Origin: CAMAUF01 sp046152925
GTDB lineage: Bacteria > Chloroflexota > Dehalococcoidia > Tepidiformales > Tepidiformaceae
DNA: 52,379 bases
Direction of reading: 5' to 3'
NCBI GenBank assembly: GCA_046152925.1
Contig: JBJXFX010000011.1
Coordinates: forward strand, 1 to 52,379
Positions 1-7,210 of this stretch are shown here, piece by piece. The first letter of the stretch is position 1. The number at the start of each line of letters is the position of its first letter. Position numbers and translations under genes: made by a program. The notes beneath the pieces were generated by a model. That model did no database searches and had not been told where the DNA came from. It saw nothing but the letters and a program-made list of their open reading frames with translations.

Positions 1-135
1 GGCGGACTCTACGCAGTGATCTGCGACAACTGTTGACGATGTTGCTCGCGCGCTCCCTCCGCGTCACAGACAAATCGCCTGAGTAGCGACGCGCGCCACG
101 CTCTCGCGGAGCGCGCCGCCAACGTCCGCCAGGCG

Positions 136-453
136 CTAGCCAGCGTTGAACGTTTCGCAGAGCTCCACGGTGCCGCCCGCAGCGAGGATCGGGCAGCCCT
201 TCGCCATGACCAGCGCCGCGTCCATGCTCGCGGCTTCGAGCACGCTGTAGCCCGTGGCGGGGTTCGCCCCACCGTTGTCGTCCGTGCCGGCCGCCGAAAC
301 GGTCCAGGCGCGGCCGACGGGGTTCCCGCCGTCCACGACAGCGGCGCCGAGGCTGCCAAACCAGCCCATCCATGCGCTCATCAGGGCTTCTTGCTTCGCG
401 GGGTCCGTCTCCATGCCGCCGCCGCCGTGGTAAACCAAAAGGTACTTCGCCAT
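136..453 (-). CDS. YCII/DGPF-family small protein
   Basis: A 105-residue soluble protein of the YCII-related (DGPF) alpha/beta family. It begins MAKYLLVYHGG and has the family's alternating strand pattern, a central GYSVLEAASMDAALVMAKGCP segment split by short loops, and an E-L rich end. Members are small dimeric barrels of mostly unknown reaction, often encoded beside ECF sigma factors; none is seen here, because only about 135 bases lie downstream before the window edge. The ATG is preceded by a good ribosome site (AAGGAG). A hairpin at 550-575 separates it from the upstream PAP2 gene, so it is probably its own unit. The family call is fairly secure; the function is unknown. Confidence 0.8.
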   Translation of the reverse strand: MAKYLLVYHGGGGMETDPAKQEALMSAWMGWFGSLGAAVVDGGNPVGRAWTVSAAGTDDNGGANPATGYSVLEAASMDAALVMAKGCPILAAGGTVELCETFNAG

Positions 454-549
454 CTGTCTGCTCTCCTTGTGTTTTGCGTCAGGCGCTGTCGCGATGTTGC
501 GCCGTCACCATGAACGACGCGCACCCTACGCCCAGATCGACCGATCGCG

Positions 550-575
550 AAGGGCTCCCTGACGCGGGAGCCCTT
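550..575 (-). terminator. Hairpin between PAP2 gene and YCII gene
   Basis: A perfect 10-base-pair stem (550-559 with 566-575) has a 6-base loop. It lies 28 bases past the stop of the PAP2-kinase gene. There is no strong T-run on the minus strand, so it is a terminator-like or RNA-stabilising hairpin rather than a textbook intrinsic terminator. Confidence 0.5.
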
Positions 576-602
576 CTTGGTAAGCATACTGTAAGGACTG
601 GC

Positions 603-2600
603 TTACGCAGCGAGGCTCATGTCCGCTTCGGGCTGCCGCGAGGTCATGGCCGGCTTGGCGACCAGCGACCGAAGTCCGCTCCGTTCGTACATCCGCCCCG
701 GCACTTTGAGCGCGAGTTGGTCGACGACCGCTCGCACGAGGAGGCGGTTTTGTCGCACGGGCTTGGCGGCCAAATAGGCCATCGCGCCGAAGCCCGGGAC
801 TACGGAGAGGGCGATGACCAACGGCGAGTGCATCGACCAGCTTCGCTTCCACTGCCCGAGCGACGTGCGGCGCGTCGCCAGCCGCACCGTCTCGACCGAC
901 AAGGCGCCGATGCTCCAGAGCGGCCTGGCGATGCTCCCGAAGGGGAACCGCAGGAAGACGGTGATCGTGCCGTGCGCGCCGAAGTGCGGCATGGCGGCCT
1001 TGATCGCCGGGCTTTCGATTTGTCCGCGGAGTTGGCTCGCCTCGCTGGGGCTGAGGCGACCCTCGCGCTCCCAGGCGTCGGCGGCCTTCGTCATCCACGC
1101 GGTCGCCTTTGCCGCTCCGCGCCCGGTGACGCGTGAGAAGCGCTCGGGCCAGGCGCGGTAGTTCCAGCCGCCCCTGAAGCCGCCGAGAAAGCGTCCGAGC
1201 AGCCGGGGCTCGGCGGCGTGCCATGCGTCCTGGTGGGCTTCCAGGGTCGCCAGCGTGTCGAGCATGTCGGTGTAGGCGCGATGGCCCAGCCCCGTCCGGA
1301 TGGCCAGTTCGTGGACCCGGAGGTAGTCGCGGGTCCGGGCAGTGTCGACATCGTCGAAGATCGGGAAGCGGCCTGCGCGAATCGCCCGCCAGATCACGCG
1401 CGGCGAGGCCACGAGCGACACGAGGCCCGATTCGAGGTCGACGACCATGAATTGGCCGTCCGCGGTTTCGAGGACGTTGCCACCCGACCGAGGCTGGCGC
1501 GGGTCGATCTGCCACGTCGGGAAGCCGGCAGCTTCGAAGTCCCGGCGCAGCGAGTCGAGGAACGCCTTCGCAGCCTTCGGGTCTGCCGGCTCATGGCCGT
1601 GGACGAGCTCGCTGCGGATGCCCAGGGCGAGCCCGACCTCGTCGATGCCGAGCGCCTTGGCGACCCGCGATGTGCCGTACCAGTACGCCGTGAGCTGGCT
1701 CGCGAGGTTTCGGCGGGCAACCGCCGCGTCGAGGGCCTCACGATTGGCGATGTAGGGGAAGGGCGCCTGAAAGCTGATCCGGTACAAGAGTCGCGGAAGC
1801 AGGCCGGGCGAGTAGACCTTGGTGACGGTCTCGCCCTTGAAGGTGACGACGCTCGTCAGCGCGTGGGCATGGCGGGCCATCATGTCGTGCGGGATGCGCC
1901 CCTGCTTGATCAGCGGGAGTCCGCCCCAGGCCGCATTCATCCGCCCGTACACGACGAGCACGGCGGCGAGCACGAGTGCGCCGAGCGCGTAGGCCCCGGC
2001 CACGTCGGATGGCCAGTGCGCCCCTTCCCAAAGCCTTGCCGGCCCAACGAGCACGAGCACGCCAACTGACATGACCCGGATGGCCGCGCGTAGGACGCCG
2101 TTCTCCAGCCGGCCCGCGAGGACGAACACGAACCCGTAGAGCATCACCGCTCCCATCACGTGCCCGCTAGGGAAGGAGGCGGCCGAGGTCACGACGGTGC
2201 GGACGAACTCATCGCCAGCCGGCCGCTCGTGCGCCGAGAGCGCGCCAACCACGTAATTGAGCGCACCACCGGCGGGCAGCAGGCCCACCGCGAGCGCCGG
2301 GACCCACCACCGCGCGGCCACGCAGGCGGCCAACAAGCTACCCCAGGCGATCACCGCGCCATGGCCGTCGGTCAGGGCGTTGACCCAAGTAAACACCTGC
2401 CCGACCGCGGGCCCGTCGAAGCGCTGGGCCTGCTGGAGGCCCCAGACGTCAAAGAACGCGTGCTCGTTCAGGATGGCGTCGGCCCAGAGCCCAAGGAAGA
2501 TGGTACTGGCCACGAACGCGACCATCGCCATTGAGGGCTTCGGGACCGACGGGATCCGGACTGCGCTCCGGCTGCGTGATGGCATCGTGATGACGGCCAT
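603..2600 (-). CDS. PAP2-family phosphatase fused to a kinase-like domain
   Basis: A 665-residue membrane protein. Residues about 25-220 form a PAP2 (phosphatidic acid phosphatase type 2) domain with several transmembrane segments, RP at 126-127, PSGH at 144-147 and the third motif R189-x5-H195-x3-D199. Usual PAP2 proteins end there. This one continues with a soluble region (about 245-400) containing a K261-bearing strand, a GNVLETADGQ loop and VVDLESG. That pattern resembles the N and D motifs of aminoglycoside/lipopolysaccharide kinase-like folds. A Trp/Arg-rich region and a final hydrophobic segment near 600 follow. Likely role: a membrane lipid or isoprenoid-phosphate phosphatase with a second phosphotransfer-like module. 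PAP2 is secure; the kinase-like reading is tentative. The gene is transcribed alone. Confidence 0.8.
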   Translation of the reverse strand: MAVITMPSRSRSAVRIPSVPKPSMAMVAFVASTIFLGLWADAILNEHAFFDVWGLQQAQRFDGPAVGQVFTWVNALTDGHGAVIAWGSLLAACVAARWWVPALAVGLLPAGGALNYVVGALSAHERPAGDEFVRTVVTSAASFPSGHVMGAVMLYGFVFVLAGRLENGVLRAAIRVMSVGVLVLVGPARLWEGAHWPSDVAGAYALGALVLAAVLVVYGRMNAAWGGLPLIKQGRIPHDMMARHAHALTSVVTFKGETVTKVYSPGLLPRLLYRISFQAPFPYIANREALDAAVARRNLASQLTAYWYGTSRVAKALGIDEVGLALGIRSELVHGHEPADPKAAKAFLDSLRRDFEAAGFPTWQIDPRQPRSGGNVLETADGQFMVVDLESGLVSLVASPRVIWRAIRAGRFPIFDDVDTARTRDYLRVHELAIRTGLGHRAYTDMLDTLATLEAHQDAWHAAEPRLLGRFLGGFRGGWNYRAWPERFSRVTGRGAAKATAWMTKAADAWEREGRLSPSEASQLRGQIESPAIKAAMPHFGAHGTITVFLRFPFGSIARPLWSIGALSVETVRLATRRTSLGQWKRSWSMHSPLVIALSVVPGFGAMAYLAAKPVRQNRLLVRAVVDQLALKVPGRMYERSGLRSLVAKPAMTSRQPEADMSLAA

Positions 2601-2730
2601 GGCTTCCCCCTTACCTACCGGTCGAACCTGGGCCTCTCCGCCCGGTTCGCTGGTCTGTACGATGGGTCATGGCGCGTCTGATCACCCCGGTCGTGCTGCC
2701 GGTTTCGGGCTCAGACGAAGGTGGTCGCGA

Positions 2731-2752
2731 GTCTCCGCCAAAGGGCGGAGAC
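2731..2752 (-). terminator. Hairpin directly after the dehydrogenase stop
   Basis: A 9-base-pair perfect stem (2731-2739 with 2744-2752) with a 4-base loop begins at the stop codon of the 2-hydroxyacid dehydrogenase. No T-run follows on the minus strand, so it may end the transcript with Rho or protect the 3' end. Confidence 0.5.
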
Positions 2753-3756
2753 TACCGCGCGGGAAGCACCGCGCGGGCCTTCACCGACCGGTTGTGGACA
2801 ATCTCCGGCCAGCGGCCCTGGATGATGTCGGCGACTGCTTGCCCGACGCGCTCCTTCATCAGCTCGAAGGACTCGTCGCTATAGGAGGCCGAGTGCGGCA
2901 TCAAGGTGACGTTGTCCATCGTGCAGAGGGGCGAGTCGCCCGGGAGGGGCTCGACTTCAAAGACGTCAAGGCCGGCGCCGGCGATCTGGCCTGATTGCAG
3001 CGCGGCGATCATCGCCTTCTCGTCGATCACGGGCCCGCGCGAGGTATTGATGATGTAGGCGCTCGGCTTCATCTGGGCGAATTGCTCAGTGCTGATCAGG
3101 TGGCGCGTGCTCTCGGCGAGCGGTGTGTGGATCGAGACGTAATCAGACCGCCGCAGAAGGTCCTCCAGGGTCGCACAACGCTCGACATCCCACGTGCGGA
3201 AGACGCCGGAGGTGATGAACGGGTCGAAGGCGATGACGCGCATGCCGAGCGCCTTGGCGCGCGGCACGACGGCTTGGGCGATGTTGCCGAAGCCCACCAA
3301 TCCCACGGTTTCGCCGAGGATGGCGCCCATCGGCCCAAGCGGGCCTGTGCGCCATTTGCCGCTACGGACGGCCTGCTCGACGCGCGTCAGTTTCTTCGCG
3401 CAGGCGAGCAGCAGGAGGATCGCTTGGTTGGCCACTTCCGGCTGGCAGAAGTCCGGGAAGTGGGCGATGACGATCCCGTGCTCGGTGGCAGCGGGGATGT
3501 CGAGCGTGTCGAGCCCCACGCCGTAGCGGACGATGAGCTTGCAGTTCGGCATGTTTTCGATCACGCGGCGCGTAATCCGGGCGCCGAGGACGAGCAGCGC
3601 GTCGGCGTCTTTGACGTTCTCGATCAACTCATCTTCGGAACGGGCGCGCGTCGTCCGGAGCTCTCCCCCCGCGGATTCGATCACGCGGCGCTCAATTTCG
3701 AACGACATCGTGGCTGGGGCGTCGGTATGGACAGCGAGAAAACGTTGGTTCGGCAT
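2752..3756 (-). CDS. D-isomer-specific 2-hydroxyacid dehydrogenase (CtBP-like)
   Basis: A 334-residue NAD-dependent dehydrogenase of the D-2-hydroxyacid family, closest in style to C-terminal-binding-protein-like members. The substrate domain has RYGVGLDTLDI (catalytic Arg region). The NAD domain has GLVGFGNIAQAV, the GxGxxA-type nucleotide loop. INTSRGPVIDE, GLDVFEVEPLP and the closing LMPHSASYSD supply the Arg/Glu/His catalytic set. Length is normal for the family. It probably reduces a 2-keto acid or oxidises a D-2-hydroxy acid in the cytoplasm; the substrate cannot be told. It stands alone between hairpins. The start ATG at 3756 fits the family N-terminus. Confidence 0.87.
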   Translation of the reverse strand: MPNQRFLAVHTDAPATMSFEIERRVIESAGGELRTTRARSEDELIENVKDADALLVLGARITRRVIENMPNCKLIVRYGVGLDTLDIPAATEHGIVIAHFPDFCQPEVANQAILLLLACAKKLTRVEQAVRSGKWRTGPLGPMGAILGETVGLVGFGNIAQAVVPRAKALGMRVIAFDPFITSGVFRTWDVERCATLEDLLRRSDYVSIHTPLAESTRHLISTEQFAQMKPSAYIINTSRGPVIDEKAMIAALQSGQIAGAGLDVFEVEPLPGDSPLCTMDNVTLMPHSASYSDESFELMKERVGQAVADIIQGRWPEIVHNRSVKARAVLPAR

Positions 3757-3824
3757 GCACGCACATTGGCCGCCGCCCGCGGTGGTGTCAATCGGGCGGC
3801 GGCCAACGGAGGGTGTGGCCCCCT

Positions 3825-3866
3825 CGGTACGGTGACCTTGCGCTTGAAGTAGCAGAGTTCTTCACC
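3825..3866 (-). pseudogene. Stranded C-terminal fragment of a MaoC-like hydratase
   Basis: Read on the minus strand, this stretch encodes GEELCYFKRKVTVP. That matches the end of the intact MaoC protein at 5075-5548 (GEEVCYFKRKVMVP). At DNA level 3834-3867 and 5099-5132 agree at about 29 of 34 bases by hand alignment. Upstream in the same frame the translation no longer resembles MaoC, and no start is apparent. It looks like the tail of a deleted or rearranged gene copy lying 3' of the protoglobin gene. Confidence 0.55.
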
Positions 3867-3939
3867 GGACGCCGTTGGCCGGAGAAGAGCCCGCGCGGTG
3901 TGCGACCTGTCGTCGCTGTGGATGGCACCGTCGGACGAA

Positions 3940-3964
3940 GCCCTGCGGTCTTGCCCGCAAGGGC
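3940..3964 (-). terminator. Hairpin after the protoglobin gene
   Basis: A GC-rich stem (3940-3948 with 3955-3964, one bulged A) sits immediately 3' of the protoglobin stop codon on the minus strand and is followed by a weak T-containing stretch. It is a plausible terminator. Confidence 0.5.
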
Positions 3965-3965
3965 G

Positions 3966-4559
3966 TTAGAAGTCGCCCTCGCGGATGTAGGGGTGGCTCC
4001 AGAGCGTGACTTGGAGCAGGCACGATTTCACCCAGGCCGCGTGCATCTTGTCGACCTCCTCGCCGCTGTGCCCCTTGGCCGCGAGGAAGGGCTTGAGGGT
4101 GTAGGTCACGGGGAAGATGAGCGCAAATAGGTTTCGGAAAGGTACGATGGCGGTCGAGGCGACACCGTCGGTCTGGTTCTTGGCGGTCCGGTGGTGGCGG
4201 CGGCCGATCTCGTGTTGGTAGGCGAGCCACGTGGCGCCGTATTCGGCGCTCGCAGTGTCGAGGATCCATTGCCCGAAGCGTTGACGCACGGCAGCGAGGT
4301 AGTCGCCGAGGGGTGCGCTGTCCGAAGCGCCAGTGAAGCTCGCGAGCAGATGCGGCTGCCCGCCAACGAAGCCGTACCAAACGTCCAGCACGGCGTCGAC
4401 CTGGTCGCGGAGCACATCGAGGGACATGCGCAGGGCTTTCACGTCTTCGTCGCCGAACAGCGCGCTGCGTTTCATCTCCTCGAAGTCATCGACGCTGACG
4501 GGGGATGGGGCAAGCGCGCTGCTACCATACGTGTAGCCAGGGATTACTGCTGAGCTCAT
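3966..4559 (-). CDS. Protoglobin (single-domain heme protein)
   Basis: A 197-residue single-domain protoglobin. It shows the family N-terminus IPGYTYGSSALAPSPVS, LFGDEDVKALRMSLDVL, DAVLDVWYGFVGGQPHL, then FGQWILDT and YQHEIGRRHHRTAKN. The EIGRRHH segment (residues 117-123) should carry the proximal heme histidine. ALIFPVTYTLKPFLAAKGHS and LWSHPYIREGDF complete the fold. No kinase, cyclase or methyl-accepting output domain is attached, so it is the free-standing type thought to bind O2, NO or CO. It is divergent from an HxlR-type regulator starting only 32 or more bases away, which suggests shared control. The call is strong; the physiological ligand is unknown. Confidence 0.9.
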   Translation of the reverse strand: MSSAVIPGYTYGSSALAPSPVSVDDFEEMKRSALFGDEDVKALRMSLDVLRDQVDAVLDVWYGFVGGQPHLLASFTGASDSAPLGDYLAAVRQRFGQWILDTASAEYGATWLAYQHEIGRRHHRTAKNQTDGVASTAIVPFRNLFALIFPVTYTLKPFLAAKGHSGEEVDKMHAAWVKSCLLQVTLWSHPYIREGDF

Positions 4560-4591
4560 GTCTTCCTCCTCATGCTTTGGGTCCCGTGGCT

Positions 4592-5008
4592 ATGGTGGAG
4601 TGGGGGTGCAGCGATGTCAGGAAGGCACTTTTTGGTAAGGCGGTCGGCGTGCAACTAGAGGTAGAGGAGCGAGTCGCGAGGACCAGCGATCTTGAGTCGG
4701 TGGCCGCGATGGTCGAGAGCGTGGTCGGCTGTAAGTGGTCGGTCCGGATTCTGCAGCTCTGCGCAGATGGCCCAGTACGCCCAGGCGGGCTCCTGCGCGG
4801 TTGCCCGGGCCTTTCGGCGAAGGTGATGAACGAGCGCCTGCGCAAGCTCCAGGAGTTCGGCATTCTTGAGCGCAGGGCGTACGGCGAAAAACCGCCGATC
4901 GAGGTGCAATACCGGCTCACGCCGTTCGGACAGCGCTTCGGAGCGGTGATCGACGCGGTGACTGCCTTGCAACGCGAGGTAGATTCGCTCGACCGCCCGG
5001 GAGCCTAG
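4592..5008 (+). CDS. HxlR-family winged-helix transcription regulator
   Basis: A compact helix-turn-helix protein. The core reads SVVGCKWSVRILQLCADGP, then LSAKVMNERLRKLQEFGILERR and the wing VQYRLTPFGQ, which is the HxlR (DUF24) pattern. HxlR proteins are dimeric repressors or activators that often sense reactive small molecules or redox state. The start is uncertain. ATG at 4592 leaves only 32 bases to the divergent protoglobin gene. A GTG near 4649, preceded by GGTAAGG and nearer the domain start, would leave room for a promoter. No Cys lies at the redox position close to the N-terminus of the core apart from the one in VVGCKW. It probably regulates the divergent protoglobin. Confidence 0.82.
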   Translation: MVEWGCSDVRKALFGKAVGVQLEVEERVARTSDLESVAAMVESVVGCKWSVRILQLCADGPVRPGGLLRGCPGLSAKVMNERLRKLQEFGILERRAYGEKPPIEVQYRLTPFGQRFGAVIDAVTALQREVDSLDRPGA

Positions 5009-5023
5009 CGCGGGAAAGCGCCG

Positions 5024-5063
5024 GCTCCGGCGGTGGGTCTCCCTTTGCCCGGACCGCCGGAGC
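5024..5063. terminator. Hairpin between convergent HxlR and MaoC genes
   Basis: An 11-base-pair perfect inverted repeat (5024-5034 with 5053-5063, 18-base loop) fills the gap between the convergent stops at 5008 and 5075. The position suits a bidirectional terminator, though T-runs are weak. Confidence 0.55.
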
Positions 5064-5074
5064 GCCACGTGGCC

Positions 5075-5548
5075 TTAGGCTGGGCGCTTGGGGACCATCA
5101 CCTTGCGCTTGAAGTAACAGACCTCTTCGCCGCGCTGGTTCACGCCCCGCGTCTCGACCGTGACGATGCCGCGGTCGCCGCTCGACGTCTCTTTCTTGTC
5201 GAGGACGAGCGTCTCCGCCCGGATCGTGTCGCCGTGGAACGTCGGCTTCGAGTGCTTGAGCGTCTCGACTTCGAGGTTCGCGATCGCCTTGCCCGAGACG
5301 TCGGCGACGCTCATCCCAAGGACGAGCGAATAGACGAAGTTACCGACGACGACGTTCTGCTTGAAGTGGGTCTCTTCCTCCGCGTACCAGCGGTCGCTGT
5401 GGAGCGGGTGGTGGTTCATCGTAATGTCGCAGAACAGGTGGTCTTCGGCTTCGGTGATCGTCTTCGATGGCCAGTGCTTATAGGTGTCGCCGATCTCGAA
5501 GTCTTCGTAGTAACGTCCAAACTTATCGCGCCCGTCATGCACGGTCAT
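5075..5548 (-). CDS. MaoC-family (R)-enoyl/mesaconyl-CoA hydratase-like protein
   Basis: A 157-residue hotdog-fold protein of the MaoC dehydratase family. The hydratase-2 motif is visible as FCDITMNHHPLHSD, giving the catalytic Asp and His, followed by VVVGNFVYSLVLGMSV. The protein ends GEEVCYFKRKVMVPKR, typical of mesaconyl-/itaconyl-CoA hydratase-like members. It should add or remove water across a CoA-thioester double bond. It follows the acyl-CoA dehydrogenase gene by 58 bases on the same strand, so the pair probably works in sequence: dehydrogenation, then hydration. The exact substrate cannot be read. A DNA segment matching its 3' end lies about 1.2 kb away at 3825-3866. Confidence 0.87.
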   Translation of the reverse strand: MTVHDGRDKFGRYYEDFEIGDTYKHWPSKTITEAEDHLFCDITMNHHPLHSDRWYAEEETHFKQNVVVGNFVYSLVLGMSVADVSGKAIANLEVETLKHSKPTFHGDTIRAETLVLDKKETSSGDRGIVTVETRGVNQRGEEVCYFKRKVMVPKRPA

Positions 5549-5606
5549 GGTCTTGTCTCCCCTTCTCGGTACTCGAACTCAGTCCTCGACCCTCGGAACT
5601 CGCTTC

Positions 5607-6779
5607 TTACACCGGATAGTCGCGCACGATGCTGCGCGCGATCACCGTCTTCTGGATGTCGCTGGTGCCCTCGGCGATGATCATCAAGGGCGCATCGCGG
5701 TAGTAGCGCTCGACCGGGAGTTCCTTCGAGTAGGCGACCCCGCCATGGATGCGCATGGCATCGAGGGCGCACTCATTGGCGATCTCGGTCGCGTAGAGCT
5801 TCGCGATCCCGGCGTCGAGGTCGCTGCGCACGCCCGAGTCCTTCTTCCGTGCGGCATCGAGGGTGAGCAACCGTGCGGCACGGATCTTCACGATCATCTC
5901 GGCGAGCCGGATCTGCTGCGCTTGGTGCTGGAAGATCGGCACGCCGAAGGCCTCGCGCTTCTGCGCATACCGTATGGAGTCATCGAAGGCGGCCTGGGCA
6001 ACACCGACGCCGCGTGCCGCCACGTTGATCCGGCCGACTTCGAGCGCCGACATGATGTGCTGGAAGCCGCGCCCCTCGCCCCCGCCCAGCACGGCCGTTG
6101 CTGGCACGCGCGCGTCTTCGAACGCGAGTTCAGTCGTTTCGACGCCCTTGTAGCCGAGCTTGTCGAACTTCTTCCCCTTGATGAAGCCGGGCGTCTCATG
6201 CGGGACAAGGAAGGCGGTGATGCCCTTGTGGCGCGGGTTCGCCGAAGGGTCCGTCTTCGTCATCACGAGGTAGACGCCGGCGCGGTGGCCGTTCGTCACC
6301 CACATCTTCTGTCCGTTGATGACGTAATCATCGCCATCGCGGCGGGCCGTCGTTTTGATGGCCTGCGCGTCGGAGCCAGCGTCGGGCTCGGTGATGCTGA
6401 GCGCGCAGCGCATGTCCGGCTTGACGAACTTGGGGAGATAGAAGTCCTTCTGGGCTTCCGTGCCATATTCGCTGATCGCGTAGCCGACGAGGACGTGGGT
6501 GTTGATGATGCCCGCGAGGCTCATCCAGCCACGCGCCAGTTCCATACAGACGCCGGCGTAGCACTCGAACGTGAGGTCGAGCCCGCCGTAGCTCTCGGGG
6601 ATCTTGATCCCGAAAAGGCCCATGTCCGACATGCCCTGGAGCAGCGGCTCCGGGAAGGCATCGGCGTGTTCGAAGTCGGAGGCTTGGGGTTTGACCTCTT
6701 TGTCGACCCACGTCCCGACGTTGCGGACGACGTCTTGGGCGAGCGGGTCGGTGATATCGGCTGCGAAATCGCGGGCCAT
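5607..6779 (-). CDS. Acyl-CoA dehydrogenase
   Basis: A 390-residue FAD enzyme of full family length. It has GLFGIKIPESYGGLDL in the N-terminal helical domain, ALSITEPDAGSD (flavin/substrate strand) and WVTNGHRAG in the middle beta domain. The C-terminal helices include QKREAFGVPIFQHQ and MRIHGGVAYSKE. The active-site base is the Glu in IIAEGTSDIQK, matching the EGTSxIQ position of short- and medium-chain enzymes. It oxidises an acyl-CoA to the 2-enoyl-CoA and passes electrons to ETF. It sits upstream of and co-directional with the MaoC hydratase, which would act on its product. ATG at 6779 begins MARDFAADIT. Confidence 0.92.
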   Translation of the reverse strand: MARDFAADITDPLAQDVVRNVGTWVDKEVKPQASDFEHADAFPEPLLQGMSDMGLFGIKIPESYGGLDLTFECYAGVCMELARGWMSLAGIINTHVLVGYAISEYGTEAQKDFYLPKFVKPDMRCALSITEPDAGSDAQAIKTTARRDGDDYVINGQKMWVTNGHRAGVYLVMTKTDPSANPRHKGITAFLVPHETPGFIKGKKFDKLGYKGVETTELAFEDARVPATAVLGGGEGRGFQHIMSALEVGRINVAARGVGVAQAAFDDSIRYAQKREAFGVPIFQHQAQQIRLAEMIVKIRAARLLTLDAARKKDSGVRSDLDAGIAKLYATEIANECALDAMRIHGGVAYSKELPVERYYRDAPLMIIAEGTSDIQKTVIARSIVRDYPV

Positions 6780-6834
6780 GGGCGGCCCTCCTTGGCGGCT
6801 TAGGGATGTGAAGCGAGTATCGCGCGGGGCTCAG

Positions 6835-7180
6835 TTAAGGACGATGGAGGGGCTTCCCCGTCGCCACATCGATGGAGGCCTCGCGCATGGCGATCAGTGC
6901 GTTCGCGGCCTGGGCCATCGTCCGGATGCGCTCCTCGGGCGTCATCCGCAGCTGGCGCTCGATTTGCGCGACATCGACGCCGTCGTCCTCCCACATCTTG
7001 ATCCCGATGACGAACCCGGCCGCCTTGAGGACGCGCTCGAAGTCATCGAGCCGCGGTGATTCTTCGCCCCACTCCCACGCGTTGATCGTCGCGGCCGGGA
7101 TGCCCGAGCGCTCAGCGAGATCGTCGACGGTGAGGCCGGTTTTTTTCGCGTGCTGACGTGACGTAGGCACCCCAGAGCAT
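6835..7180 (-). CDS. XRE-type helix-turn-helix regulator, frameshifted at an A7 run
   Basis: A small DNA-binding protein with a clear XRE helix-turn-helix: TGLTVDDLAERSGIPAATIN, then WEWGEESPRLDDFERVLKAAGF. A C-terminal helix pair reads RQLRMTPEERIRTMAQAANAL. The reading frame of this domain has no ATG near its start. An ATG at 7180 with an AGGA site 7 bases before it opens MLWGAYVTSAREK, exactly the missing N-terminal helix, but in another frame. The two frames join at seven consecutive A residues on the coding strand (7140-7146); six would give a continuous gene. It is either a sequence error, slippage or a fresh mutation. A GTG at 7170 would give a shorter in-frame protein. The targets are unknown. 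Confidence 0.65.
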
Positions 7181-7210
7181 GCGCCGATCCTAGCACGGCG
7201 CCCCGCGAGG

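Noticed and set aside
1..135. Possible end of an ECF sigma factor gene next to the YCII gene
   Set aside because: No sigma-factor motif or convincing coding frame was found in the first 135 bases.
526..1515. Long ORF on the minus strand overlapping the PAP2 gene
   Set aside because: Arg/Pro/Ala-rich translation without motifs; it is an out-of-frame shadow of the PAP2-kinase gene.
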